DNA of 64,000 bases from positions 1,860,001-1,924,000 of the forward strand of contig CP030884.1 of NCBI GenBank assembly GCA_006969385.1, given 5' to 3'. This DNA comes from Planctomycetaceae bacterium (GTDB taxonomy: Bacteria; Planctomycetota; Phycisphaerae; UBA1845; UTPLA1). Shown here one piece after another: positions 44,401 through 52,601 of this stretch. Numbering within the stretch: the stretch's first letter is position 1; every line of letters begins with the position of its first letter. The position numbers were made by a program, and so were the translations under genes. The notes below the pieces were generated by a model. The model saw only the letters and a program-made list of their open reading frames with translations, was not told the DNA's origin and searched no databases.

Positions 44401-44786
44401 GTGTGTTGCAGGCCGATTCGCAAAATTTTCAGCGCGACGCGTCGACGGGGGTGATCTTGCTCGGCTTCGTACACCACGCCCATGCCGCCCTGACCGATCT
44501 TGCGGATGATGCGGTAGCGACCGAGCGTGCCGGGCTCGTTGCTGTTCGCGCTTTCGAAAGATACGTCATTAAAATGATCCTCCGCTACGGGCTGGTCTGA
44601 TCGCGGCGGACCTTCCATAAAATTTGTTGATGCGCGGTCACCATGTGCTAACAAGCTGTTGAGTTCGGCAAGGAGTTGATCGTCGCCCGCGCACGATCGG
44701 CGCAGGAATTCGTCGCGCTGTGCCGGCGGCAGTTCGCAAGCTTTGTCGAAGAGGGCTTCGAGTTTTGCTTGGCGGCCGTTGTTCAT
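41493..44786 (-). CDS. Ser/Thr protein kinase with C-terminal WD40 propellers
   Basis: ATG 44786 (MNNGRQAKLEALFDKACELP) overlaps the sigma factor stop by 4 nt. The 1097-residue protein has a helical N-terminal segment and a Pkn2-type kinase (about 85-345; IGQGGMGVVYEAE, HRDIKPGNILI, LLDFGIARV). A transmembrane helix (about 395-415) and some twelve WD40-type repeats (from about 480; for example DVAFSQDGSFLVSCADDLTI) follow, enough for two seven-blade propellers. The propellers likely sense or bind partners on the other side of the membrane. It pairs with the ECF factor as in the other two loci. Confidence 0.93.
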   Translation of the reverse strand: MNNGRQAKLEALFDKACELPPAQRDEFLRRSCAGDDQLLAELNSLLAHGDRASTNFMEGPPRSDQPVAEDHFNDVSFESANSNEPGTLGRYRIIRKIGQGGMGVVYEAEQDHPRRRVALKILRIGLQHTGALRRFEREAQLLAQLQHPAITHIYDAGIEETALGHTPFIAMEYIDGVSIKTWARETDPSIEARLKIIARIAEGVHHANQCGIVHRDIKPGNILITKDGKPKLLDFGIARVTNNDTQAQTLQTEMGQLLGTVSYMSPEQVGGDSTSIEATSDVYALGVLLFELLCDRLPIDLRGRSIPEAVAMIREREPTHLSSIDARFRGDIDTIVLKAIEKDPQRRYPTAAALANDIRRHLRNEPIQARPATTIYQLSKFARRNRGLVTVVALAFLGLLAATIATTNFALSEARMRRIADKESQRSHREAYRSGLLAAQAAIRTFDFVNARRILNDMPASTRSNWEWRHLMHRLDDSHRVLAGHRDTIHALAFSRDRKSLLSASADGTLGIWNIETGQRTRAIETGERSIRHVTYMADDRRIISVGSANKICIWNLDSEQLLNTIAVSPGDRCSNDDCAVLSMTLSTNNRLLAATVNDATVRVWDLDTGQNTLTVPLENQDCGHAIAFNESDDALLVGWFNGLVRIPLSLTQNSNQPASIALFQGGNDRVPSSIASHPSLNTIATGCADKSILLWDTESLAVKQKLTGHTDGVRDVAFSQDGSFLVSCADDLTIRTWDASTGQMTGVLAGHTDDIQTIAISPDSRLLASGSADQTIRLWKVAPMNRDMSNMAGVARNDAVPTFRGHRKHAYRVMFDPTADTQNEVVSLGWTGDILRWDVNTLETLRSDHYEFFPLRCFDLSASGKWYAVGNGELLIALIDAQTGTLYRQYKRPVGNVNSVIIDDREQIIAATLTEGFGKDSKGAALVWDFESGKLISRYDNATWYCTASTPTATIIGAFSPDGCRLFHAETEAAICEFAGVDARVFSLTFSQNGARFLLAKQDGTISIHDAADGATLGVLEGHTERVYDAEYSPDMTRIASCSNDNTIRIWDAESHGELLELRGHSHYVHDIAFSPDGSTLLSASGDSTIGIWRTD

Positions 44787-45358
44787 GGCGTGTCTGTGGA
44801 TTCGCCAGCCAGCCGCTGATGGAGCCACGCCTTGGTAAAGCGCCAGTCGCGCTCGGCGGTGCGGGTTGATATACCCAATGCTTCCGCTGCTTCTTCGGTG
44901 GATAACCCGGCGAAGAATCGCAACATAACCAACTGATGCTTACGCGGGTCTTGCTGTTCTAATGCCGACATAGCCGAATCGAGCGCGAGCATCTCGTCGG
45001 GTGGGGCGTCAAAGGCGACGACCAGCTTATCGGCGTCCACGCGCCGTCGGTCACCGCCGCGCTTTTTGGTGGCTTTGTGCCGAGCTTGTTCGACCAGGAT
45101 GTCGCGCATTGCGCGGGCGGCGGCGAAAAAGAAATGTCCGCGACCTTCCCAGCCGGGCTGGTTCTTGCCGAGCAGGCGCACGTACGCCTCATGCACCAAC
45201 GCCGTCGGCTGTAACGTCTGGCCGCCGGGCGTGCGATCCATGTAGCTCGCCGCCAACGAACGCAGTTCGGCATAGACGACCGGCAGCAGATCGGCCGCCG
45301 CCTGATGATCGCCCGCCGCCGCCGCGCGCAGCATGATGGTGAGGTCGCTGTTGGACAT
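44783..45358 (-). CDS. ECF sigma factor, copy 2
   Basis: The start is set at ATG 45358 (MSNSDLTIMLRAAAAGDHQA). The 191-residue protein has region 2 (LLPVVYAELRSLAASYM, QPTALVHEAYVRLLGK, FFFAAARAMRDILVEQARH) and region 4 (QLVMLRFFAGLSTEEAAEALGISTRTAERDW). Its ATGA overlap with the kinase gene ties the pair. It is divergent from the secreted protein gene at 45611, with 252 bp between. Confidence 0.93.
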   Translation of the reverse strand: MSNSDLTIMLRAAAAGDHQAAADLLPVVYAELRSLAASYMDRTPGGQTLQPTALVHEAYVRLLGKNQPGWEGRGHFFFAAARAMRDILVEQARHKATKKRGGDRRRVDADKLVVAFDAPPDEMLALDSAMSALEQQDPRKHQLVMLRFFAGLSTEEAAEALGISTRTAERDWRFTKAWLHQRLAGESTDTP

Positions 45359-45610
45359 TAATCCGTTCATGCACCAGTAGTTGCGCAAATCCCTCCGAGG
45401 CCGGTCGCAGAAAAATGAAAAATTCTTGTCGGGCCGAGTTCCCGAATCTCGGCTTGAAAGACAGATGCGGCAAATCCCCATTTTACCGCGATCGATCATG
45501 CAGGAAAAAGCCGGACCCGCGGATTCACGCGGACCTTCGGCGCGTTTTGGTGTTTTCTCGGTCCCAACCTGCGACGGTTTCGCCGGGAAACCCGAGAGGA
45601 GCGTTCGACC

Positions 45611-47707
45611 ATGTTAATGAAATGTGCGATGCGATGGGTGTTGGTGCTGGCATTGGCTGCCACGGCAATCCCGGGCGTGGCCGCGATTCCGATTACTACG
45701 AGCTTCACGTATCAGGGTGTACTTTCGGAAGATGGCGCGCCCGCCGATGGTGATTACGACCTGCAATTCGTTCTCTTCGACGACGAATCGAACGGCAACA
45801 TCATCGGTGCCGCTATCACGGTTAGCGACTACACCGTGGTCGACGGCCTCTTCACGGTCGAGTTGGATTTTGGTGCTGAGGCTTTCGCGACCGCGTCGGC
45901 GTGGTTGGAAGTGCGCGTGCGCGATGCCGCAGATGATGGCAACTTCACGGCGTTAAGCCCACGTCAATCGGTGACGGCAGTGCCCTATGCGATGCACACG
46001 CGCGGGATCGGAGTCGATGATGGCGGCGATGTCGAGATTTGTCGGGGTGACGACACCTTCGGGGTTACGAGATCTCTGACCATCGGCGGGGCGCGCAATG
46101 GCGGTGGGACTTCGTTCGGTCAACTCATCTTTCAGAATTATGACGACAACGACCCGACGCCCGAAGATTACGCGGCCGCCATCATTCAGAGTCATAACGC
46201 CAACGGCGGCGAACGGGGCGATTTGAGGATTTACACGCGCGGACCTGGCGACGGTCAGGGAAATCTGGGTGCTCTCGGATTAAGCATGGAAATCAAAGCC
46301 AGCGGGGCAGTCGATATCGCCGGCAGCGTTGAGATCGGTGGCGTTTTCAAGAATCCGGCCGATCTCGATCGCGTACTGTCGATCGCCGGCGATGAAACTG
46401 CCGGTATCACGCTTAACCGGATAACAAATGATACAACCTGGTCCATTGCATCAACGAGTGGTGATTTGCTCACGTGGAGCCGCGATACCAATAACGGCAG
46501 CCTAGATGTGATGACCTTAACCCGCGCCGGTCGGCTCAACCTCGGTGCGGTCGATACCGGCAACGTGTTTTCATTGCAGGGCAATGGCGGTAACAGTGCG
46601 GTGGGTATTACCCAAAACGAATACGCCGGCACCAAAGCGATGGAGTTTACGACGTCGGATAGTGCCGATGAGCAAGCTACGCGCCTGGTGCTGCGCGGTG
46701 GTCAGGATGATGAGGAGATCGAGTTTCTGACCGGCGCGCGCGGCAGTGAAACGCAGGTGATGGTGATCGACGGAACGACGGGAGATGTGAGCATCGGCGG
46801 TGGTGTCAACAATCCTTCCAATTTCGACCGCGTTCTATCATTGCAGGCAGACGGGTCAGCGGCGGCGACATTTACGCGCTTAGATGGTGCGACCACTTGG
46901 TCGTTAGGCGTCAATGGCTCAAACGGCTTCAACTTCTTCCGCGATAACGATACCGATACGCTCAACGTCATCACGATGACCGACGACGGCAAGGTCGGTA
47001 TCAATGAGAACAGCCCCGATGCACAGCTAGAGGTTGTTGGCAACAACACCGCGATTCGCGGGGAGGCGGATACATCGCTAGCGGCGAATTTCTTCGCCGG
47101 TGTGCGCGGCGTGGCCGACGGAGGCAGCGGCACCAACTACGGCATATACGGCAGCGCCAGCGGTGGCAGCATCAGCTATGCCGGCTTCTTCGATGGCAAG
47201 GTGCATGCAAATGGCACGCTGTCGAAATCGGCGGGCTCCTTCAAGATCGATCATCCGCTCGATCCGGCGAACAAGTATCTATCGCACTCATTCGTCGAAA
47301 GCCCCGACATGATGAACATTTATAACGGCAACATCGTGACCGATGGTGAGGGTTTCGCCGTCGTTGAGATGCCTGACTGGTTCGAGCCGCTAAATAGTGA
47401 TTTTCGCTATCAGCTTACGGTGATCGGTTCGTTCGCCCGCGCGATGGTGGCCGAAGAACTGCGCGACGGCGCGTTTGTGATTCAAACTGACGAACCCAGA
47501 ATTAAAGTGTCGTGGCAGGTCACCGGCATTCGCCACGACCCCTACGCACAAGCCCATCGCATTCCAATTGAAGAAATCAAGCCCGCTCACGAGCGCGGTT
47601 TGTATCTGCATCCAGAGTTGTACGGCAAAGACGCGTCTTATTTCGTGGCCGATCCGGTTGGTCGAGAAACACCTTCGGCCAATATGAATAAAGCCAACGC
47701 GCATTAA
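45611..47707 (+). CDS. Large secreted repeat protein (beta-prism/tail-fibre-like)
   Basis: ATG 45611 has AGGAG upstream. The 698-residue protein has a signal peptide (ending GVAA, about residue 25). The N-terminal domain FTYQGVLSEDGAPADGDYDL is typical of planctomycete surface proteins. Repeated Asn/Gly/Thr-rich segments follow (LNRITNDTTWSIAS and FTRLDGATTWSLGVNG, each preceded by NPADLDRVLSIAG-like or NPSNFDRVLSLQ-like segments). The C-terminal part resembles a chaperone-like trimer (SKSAGSFKIDHPLDPANKYL), a motif shared with phage tail spikes. It is 27 bp upstream of the lipoprotein at 47735, so probably co-transcribed. Confidence 0.75.
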   Translation: MLMKCAMRWVLVLALAATAIPGVAAIPITTSFTYQGVLSEDGAPADGDYDLQFVLFDDESNGNIIGAAITVSDYTVVDGLFTVELDFGAEAFATASAWLEVRVRDAADDGNFTALSPRQSVTAVPYAMHTRGIGVDDGGDVEICRGDDTFGVTRSLTIGGARNGGGTSFGQLIFQNYDDNDPTPEDYAAAIIQSHNANGGERGDLRIYTRGPGDGQGNLGALGLSMEIKASGAVDIAGSVEIGGVFKNPADLDRVLSIAGDETAGITLNRITNDTTWSIASTSGDLLTWSRDTNNGSLDVMTLTRAGRLNLGAVDTGNVFSLQGNGGNSAVGITQNEYAGTKAMEFTTSDSADEQATRLVLRGGQDDEEIEFLTGARGSETQVMVIDGTTGDVSIGGGVNNPSNFDRVLSLQADGSAAATFTRLDGATTWSLGVNGSNGFNFFRDNDTDTLNVITMTDDGKVGINENSPDAQLEVVGNNTAIRGEADTSLAANFFAGVRGVADGGSGTNYGIYGSASGGSISYAGFFDGKVHANGTLSKSAGSFKIDHPLDPANKYLSHSFVESPDMMNIYNGNIVTDGEGFAVVEMPDWFEPLNSDFRYQLTVIGSFARAMVAEELRDGAFVIQTDEPRIKVSWQVTGIRHDPYAQAHRIPIEEIKPAHERGLYLHPELYGKDASYFVADPVGRETPSANMNKANAH

Positions 47708-47734
47708 CGCCTTGCTTAATGAAGAGAGTCAGCC

Positions 47735-50700
47735 ATGAACATTCACATTTCCAAATACAACCGTGCGCTTCCTTACGCTTGCATACTCGTCGCTTTATCC
47801 GTCGCGCTGATCGTCTTACCGGTGGGCTGCGATACCGCCGTGCCTTCGGCGTTACCGCTCGATTCGAACACGACGACTGCAGCGGGCGGCGAAGCACCGA
47901 ACGGCAGCGACATCGACATGTTTCCGACGACGGGCCCGACGTATGGCGGCACGCGGGTGCGCCTGCTCGGTAGCGGCTTTGCGCCCACGATGAAGGTGAT
48001 GTTCGGCGACGCCGCAGGCGTCGAGTTGTCGGTACCGAACGATGGCGAAGCCTATGTGACCTCACCGCCGAGTTTTCCGGGGCACGTCGATGTGCGAATT
48101 GTGAATGAAGACTCGGTGTCGATTGAAATGACGCGCCCGTTCTTGTTTTCCAACACGGACAGCGACGGTGACGGCTTAACCGACGCGCAAGAGGCCGAAG
48201 GCTGGCTGATATGGATCGACTATTTCGGGCTTGGCTTCGGTACCGATCGGTTTGGAAATCTATCGGGCCTGTCGACCACACCGAAAACGAGCAATCCGCA
48301 AAACGCCGATACCGATGGCGACGGATTGACCGATCTGGAAGAGTTTCAGAATAAATCCAACCCGAGCGAAGCGGATACCGACGGCGATGGCTTGTCCGAC
48401 GGCGAAGAAGTGCATCGCTGGCTGACCAGCCCGGTGTCGGTGGATACCGACGGCGATGCGCGCGGCCCGGATGGCACGCTTGCGCCGAACGCTGCGTTGT
48501 TCGATGGGGCGGAATTGAAAATCGATCCTGATGATGCAACGCGCTCGGCGGGCGTCGGCGCGACGTCACCTACATTGGCCGATACCGATGGCGACGCGCG
48601 CTCGGACTATGAAGAATTCGACCATCCGATTTTCAGTCCTGTCGTCGCGGAATTGCCCGAGCTTCGCGTTGACTTGGTCGACGAACTTGATGTGCGTCTC
48701 GATGTCGAATATGCGGAAGAAGAAGGTCAAACGTCTGAGTACAGCACATCATTTTCGAAGACCGAGACGGAAAGTGAAACAACCAGCTTTACACGAACTC
48801 GGAGCATTACTGCCGGCCTAGAAATTGAGAAGCAGTTTTCGGCTCCTACAAATGCGCACGTGCGAGTTCAAGCGTCGTTCAGCTATAACTGGGAACGTAC
48901 GTTTGGTGAAGAAAGTACGATGGAAAATTCGACCACGACCGAGTCGCAGCGCTTGGAATCCGACACGCGCACCAAAACTGAAGTGACTTCCAGTGGTTCA
49001 ATTGTTGGCGGCGTGCGCATCGTTAACACCGGGGATGTTAGTTTTGCGCTCTCTGCGCTTGGCTTAACACTACGGCGATGGCAACCCGGTGTTAACGCGT
49101 CGGACCCAACGTTTTCCGGATCATTTCAAACCGTAGCCACCTTATTGCCACAGATCGATGGCGATACGACGTTGGCGCCGGGTGAGTCGACGCCGGTGTT
49201 GGAGGTGGCCTCTTTCGATGTAAACGTGGCACGGGTCAAAGCGCTGCTTGCAAATCCATCTACGGTGTTAATCGAGCCGGCCGCGTTTGAACTTACGGAT
49301 GCCGTTGGACGCAATTTCGCGTTCTTGCGAGAAGAAGCATATGCCCGCACTGCGAATCTTGTCATCGACTATGCCAACGGCACCTCCGAACGATACAACG
49401 TTGCGACCGATGTTGGGCGCGATCAAGCCGGTGACCGCACCGGTATTCGGCTGGGCGATGCCCTAGCAATGCTTGGTGTTGATTACACAACGGACGTGTT
49501 GGGCGGAGACGATGTTCAATATTTGGCATCGGTGAGAGGTTTGCCGACGGCTGGAGCCAGTACAACGAATCGCTGGTTAGTGACGGCTGACTTTGCTTCA
49601 CCTCAAGCCCCCGGAACAGATGTGGATGATCTTATCATTCGAGAAGGTGAAACCATTGTACTTTCGCTGTCGCGCGATAGTGATGGCGACGGCGTTTTGG
49701 ATGCAGAAGAAGATTTTTACGGAACAAGTAACGAGTCCGACGACACCGACGGCGACGGCATCACTGACAATGTCGAAACCCACGGTACGATTTCCGCCGG
49801 TGATCCGCCGGTGATCACGCCCGCTGGTTGGGATGTGACGGTTACAGGTGAAGTGACGTATCGCGTCGTATCGCCGCCAAACCGTGCCGATATCGATGGC
49901 GACGGTTTGAACGACTTCGAAGAACGTGAAATGGGTACCGACCCGCTCAAGGCCGACACGGATCGCGATGGCCTCAACGATGACGTGGATGCTTATCCGC
50001 TTACACGGGCAAAGCGCCTATTCGTCATGCCGAACGGTACGGGCACGACTGGCGAGGGGGATTCTTGGACGACGGCGTTTGATGAAATTTATGAGGCCGT
50101 GTACGAAGCGCGGGATCGTGCGCTTACGTCCGACCCGACGGATGACGTCAGCGAGATTTGGGTGGCGGCGGGGACATACTTTCCGGCGCCTTCCTCCGAC
50201 GACGGCCCGCTCTCACTATTTAGCAATGTTGCAATCTACGGCGGGTTTACGGGTACCGAATCGAAACTGGCCCAACGCAATTCGTTTGCCCTAACCAATG
50301 GCACGATCATCAGCGGCGACCGAAATGGAAATGATGAATGGAACGGTGTCGATGATGAACGCGTTCTTTATGCGATGCGGACCGGCCCGGCTACTGTGAT
50401 CGATGGGTTCACGATCACCGGTGCCGACGCGTTCAATCAGTCACCGACGTTCATCTCGGATGGTGCCGGCTTACTGATCGAGGGTGGTGAACTCACCATT
50501 CGCAATTGCTTCTTCCGTCGCAATCGTGCGGATTATCGCGGCGGTGCGATTCGGGCTAAGAAGATTGACTCGGATCGTGCCAAACTGATCATTGAGGATT
50601 GCATTTTCGATACGAATCAGGTGCGGCGAAGTAACGGCAATGAAAATGACGTGACGGGCGGGGCGATTAGCGCCAATTTCGCCGAGATCATCGTGCGAAA

Positions 50701-51547
50701 CAGCACGTTTCAAATCAACACGGCGGTGCGCGGTGGCGCTATTTATGTCGGCGGCGAGGGCGCGGCCACGATTGAAAATTGCCGCTTCACCGATAACCAA
50801 GCTTTCTCGCTGATCGCCGACCCGCCGATTCAGCCCTCAGGTGGTGCCATCGTAAACGAAGGCGAGATGACGATTTCGGGCTGCATATTTAGGCGGAATA
50901 GTGCCGCCCAGCGACTCATTATCATTCTGAATCCTTTCTTTGATATCACGACGTTTGAAGATTTCGGCCACGGCGGTGCGATCGACAACACCGCGGCTAT
51001 GAGCATCTATCAGTGCGTCTTCGAGCGCAATGTTTCAGGTGAGCAGGGTGGCGCACTCATGATTCGCAACGGCGCGACGCCCACTGCGGTAACCAATTGC
51101 ACCTTCGTGCGGAATGAATCGGGCAATCAGGATAACGAGGGCACCATATCACTGACCGAAGAGGATCAACAACGGCTCGCGATTCAGAACTGCATCTTCT
51201 ATCGCGATAGCAACAAAGAGATCGGTCGTCGCGGCGGCACCTTCAGCGGGAGCGCGCTACCGATCGTGCGTTATTGTACGACCGACTCGGGAGCGGGTTT
51301 CTTTGTTAACGGCATTGCCAATCTCGTGAACGTTGAGCCCGATTTCATTTCGGACACCGATTTCCGGCTGCGTGCGGGTTCGCCTTGTATCGACCGCGGC
51401 AATTCGCTGGCGGATATCGACCCGCTAACAGTTGGGTTTCAACTGTTACCGTTCACCGACCTGTTGGGCGCGCCGCGCTTTGTGGATGGTGACTTCGATG
51501 GTGAGCCGACGGTCGATATCGGCGCGTACGAATTCGTGGGTGAGTGA
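47735..51547 (+). CDS. Protective-antigen-like lipoprotein with TSP3 repeats and C-terminal beta-helix
   Basis: The 1270-residue protein starts at ATG 47735. The lipobox LPVGC (Cys about 32) is followed by an IPT/TIG domain (about 55-135) and TSP3 calcium repeats (DTDGDGLTDLEEF and others, about 145-300). A Ser/Thr/Glu-rich alternating stretch (about 330-420, starting TSEYSTSFSKTETES) precedes a conserved block: RIVNTGDVSFAL, GRNFAFLREE near 525, TANLVIDYANGTSERYNVAT near 540 and GIRLGDALAMLG near 570. More calcium repeats and a right-handed beta-helix (about 820-1270) follow. The middle resembles the calcium and pore-forming domains of anthrax protective antigen. It may be a pore or adhesin on the outer membrane. 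Confidence 0.8.
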   Translation: MNIHISKYNRALPYACILVALSVALIVLPVGCDTAVPSALPLDSNTTTAAGGEAPNGSDIDMFPTTGPTYGGTRVRLLGSGFAPTMKVMFGDAAGVELSVPNDGEAYVTSPPSFPGHVDVRIVNEDSVSIEMTRPFLFSNTDSDGDGLTDAQEAEGWLIWIDYFGLGFGTDRFGNLSGLSTTPKTSNPQNADTDGDGLTDLEEFQNKSNPSEADTDGDGLSDGEEVHRWLTSPVSVDTDGDARGPDGTLAPNAALFDGAELKIDPDDATRSAGVGATSPTLADTDGDARSDYEEFDHPIFSPVVAELPELRVDLVDELDVRLDVEYAEEEGQTSEYSTSFSKTETESETTSFTRTRSITAGLEIEKQFSAPTNAHVRVQASFSYNWERTFGEESTMENSTTTESQRLESDTRTKTEVTSSGSIVGGVRIVNTGDVSFALSALGLTLRRWQPGVNASDPTFSGSFQTVATLLPQIDGDTTLAPGESTPVLEVASFDVNVARVKALLANPSTVLIEPAAFELTDAVGRNFAFLREEAYARTANLVIDYANGTSERYNVATDVGRDQAGDRTGIRLGDALAMLGVDYTTDVLGGDDVQYLASVRGLPTAGASTTNRWLVTADFASPQAPGTDVDDLIIREGETIVLSLSRDSDGDGVLDAEEDFYGTSNESDDTDGDGITDNVETHGTISAGDPPVITPAGWDVTVTGEVTYRVVSPPNRADIDGDGLNDFEEREMGTDPLKADTDRDGLNDDVDAYPLTRAKRLFVMPNGTGTTGEGDSWTTAFDEIYEAVYEARDRALTSDPTDDVSEIWVAAGTYFPAPSSDDGPLSLFSNVAIYGGFTGTESKLAQRNSFALTNGTIISGDRNGNDEWNGVDDERVLYAMRTGPATVIDGFTITGADAFNQSPTFISDGAGLLIEGGELTIRNCFFRRNRADYRGGAIRAKKIDSDRAKLIIEDCIFDTNQVRRSNGNENDVTGGAISANFAEIIVRNSTFQINTAVRGGAIYVGGEGAATIENCRFTDNQAFSLIADPPIQPSGGAIVNEGEMTISGCIFRRNSAAQRLIIILNPFFDITTFEDFGHGGAIDNTAAMSIYQCVFERNVSGEQGGALMIRNGATPTAVTNCTFVRNESGNQDNEGTISLTEEDQQRLAIQNCIFYRDSNKEIGRRGGTFSGSALPIVRYCTTDSGAGFFVNGIANLVNVEPDFISDTDFRLRAGSPCIDRGNSLADIDPLTVGFQLLPFTDLLGAPRFVDGDFDGEPTVDIGAYEFVGE

Positions 51548-51575
51548 TGTTTGCATGACGGGTAAAGGTGCAGTG

Positions 51576-52019
51576 ATGAATAAGCGATTTGTTTCATTGG
51601 TTTCTATATTAGCGTGCATTCTCTTCGCGCCTGTGGTGAAAGGCGGCTCGACCTTCGGAATCATCAACGCACGCATCTCGTCGGGCGGTGGTAACTGTAG
51701 CGGCGGACGATTCGCCGTGACGGGTACGCTAGCGCAGCCGCTTGCCGATGTGGGTATCGCCGGTGGTACCATCAGCCTTAGCGCGGGCTTCTGGCCGAGT
51801 CAGACCGAAACGCCAGTCGTAACACCGGGCGATTTGAACTGCGACGGCGATGTAGACGCGAGCGATGTGGTACCCTTTGCCATTGCGCTCGTGGACAGTG
51901 CGGAATACGCTGCCAATTACCAACGATGCATGCGTATCAACGCGGATATGAACGGCGATCGACAAATCGACGGGGCGGACATACAGGACTTTCTCGATAT
52001 GTTGATCGGTGAACCGTAA
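51576..52019 (+). CDS. Small secreted dockerin-like protein
   Basis: ATG 51576 (MNKRFVSLVSILACIL) gives a 147-residue protein with a signal peptide (ending VVKGG). A short beta domain (RFAVTGTLAQPLADVG, a motif common in planctomycete secreted proteins) precedes a complete dockerin-like duplet (GDLNCDGDVDASDVVPF and ADMNGDRQIDGADIQDF). It is 28 bp after the lipoprotein gene. It probably docks to a partner or is a calcium-stabilised tail. Confidence 0.8.
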   Translation: MNKRFVSLVSILACILFAPVVKGGSTFGIINARISSGGGNCSGGRFAVTGTLAQPLADVGIAGGTISLSAGFWPSQTETPVVTPGDLNCDGDVDASDVVPFAIALVDSAEYAANYQRCMRINADMNGDRQIDGADIQDFLDMLIGEP

Positions 52020-52601
52020 GAAAGAAAGGAGCGTTCCGCGCTCATTGGAGTGATGGCTGCCGTGCTTGCTCGTTGTGTGATCTCATGCAGGTGGCGCCCG
52101 GCGTGACTACTTCACGAACAGTTGCGACGTTGGATGATCTTGTCAGCATCCATCGACTATTCGCCGGTGTCCCCAGCGCAGCCATCGCTCACAATCGTGA
52201 ACAGCGTTTTGTCTTTTTGTGATTGGTACGTGACCACGGCACTTACTTGCCCCCTCGACTTCGTCAGGTTTTGGCGGCACAGCCATGCCAACCTCCTGCG
52301 GACCCCAATCCTGCGATGCGTCGCGATAATACCAAATCACCCAATCGCGCATCCACGGTTCATCGCTCAACTCATCAACGGCGCGATTGATCGCGTTCAA
52401 ACACACGCGTCATGAGCCGTGCCGGTCAGAGAAGTCGCTCGCCGCCGCACGTCCGGAAATGGAGAACTGCGGTTTCAACAAAAATCCGCCCAATCGGCCC
52501 ACCCTTTTCGCAACTCCTTTTGAGCCCATCTTCCGGCCCCCGTGGTCGTTAGCCCAGAGATTCTTGGGGTTCAATGTTGCATTAGCCGATTGGAGAAGAC
52601 G
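52020..52601. other. Intergenic region with a gene fragment
   Basis: A minus-strand frame at 52143-52406 (WMRDWVIWYYRDASQDWG, then a long charged segment) looks more protein-like than chance but has no clear start signal. A 65-bp part (52140-52204) is about three-quarters identical to 27990-28053. It is probably debris of an ancestral gene. The right end holds the RBS and promoter of the next gene. Confidence 0.4.
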
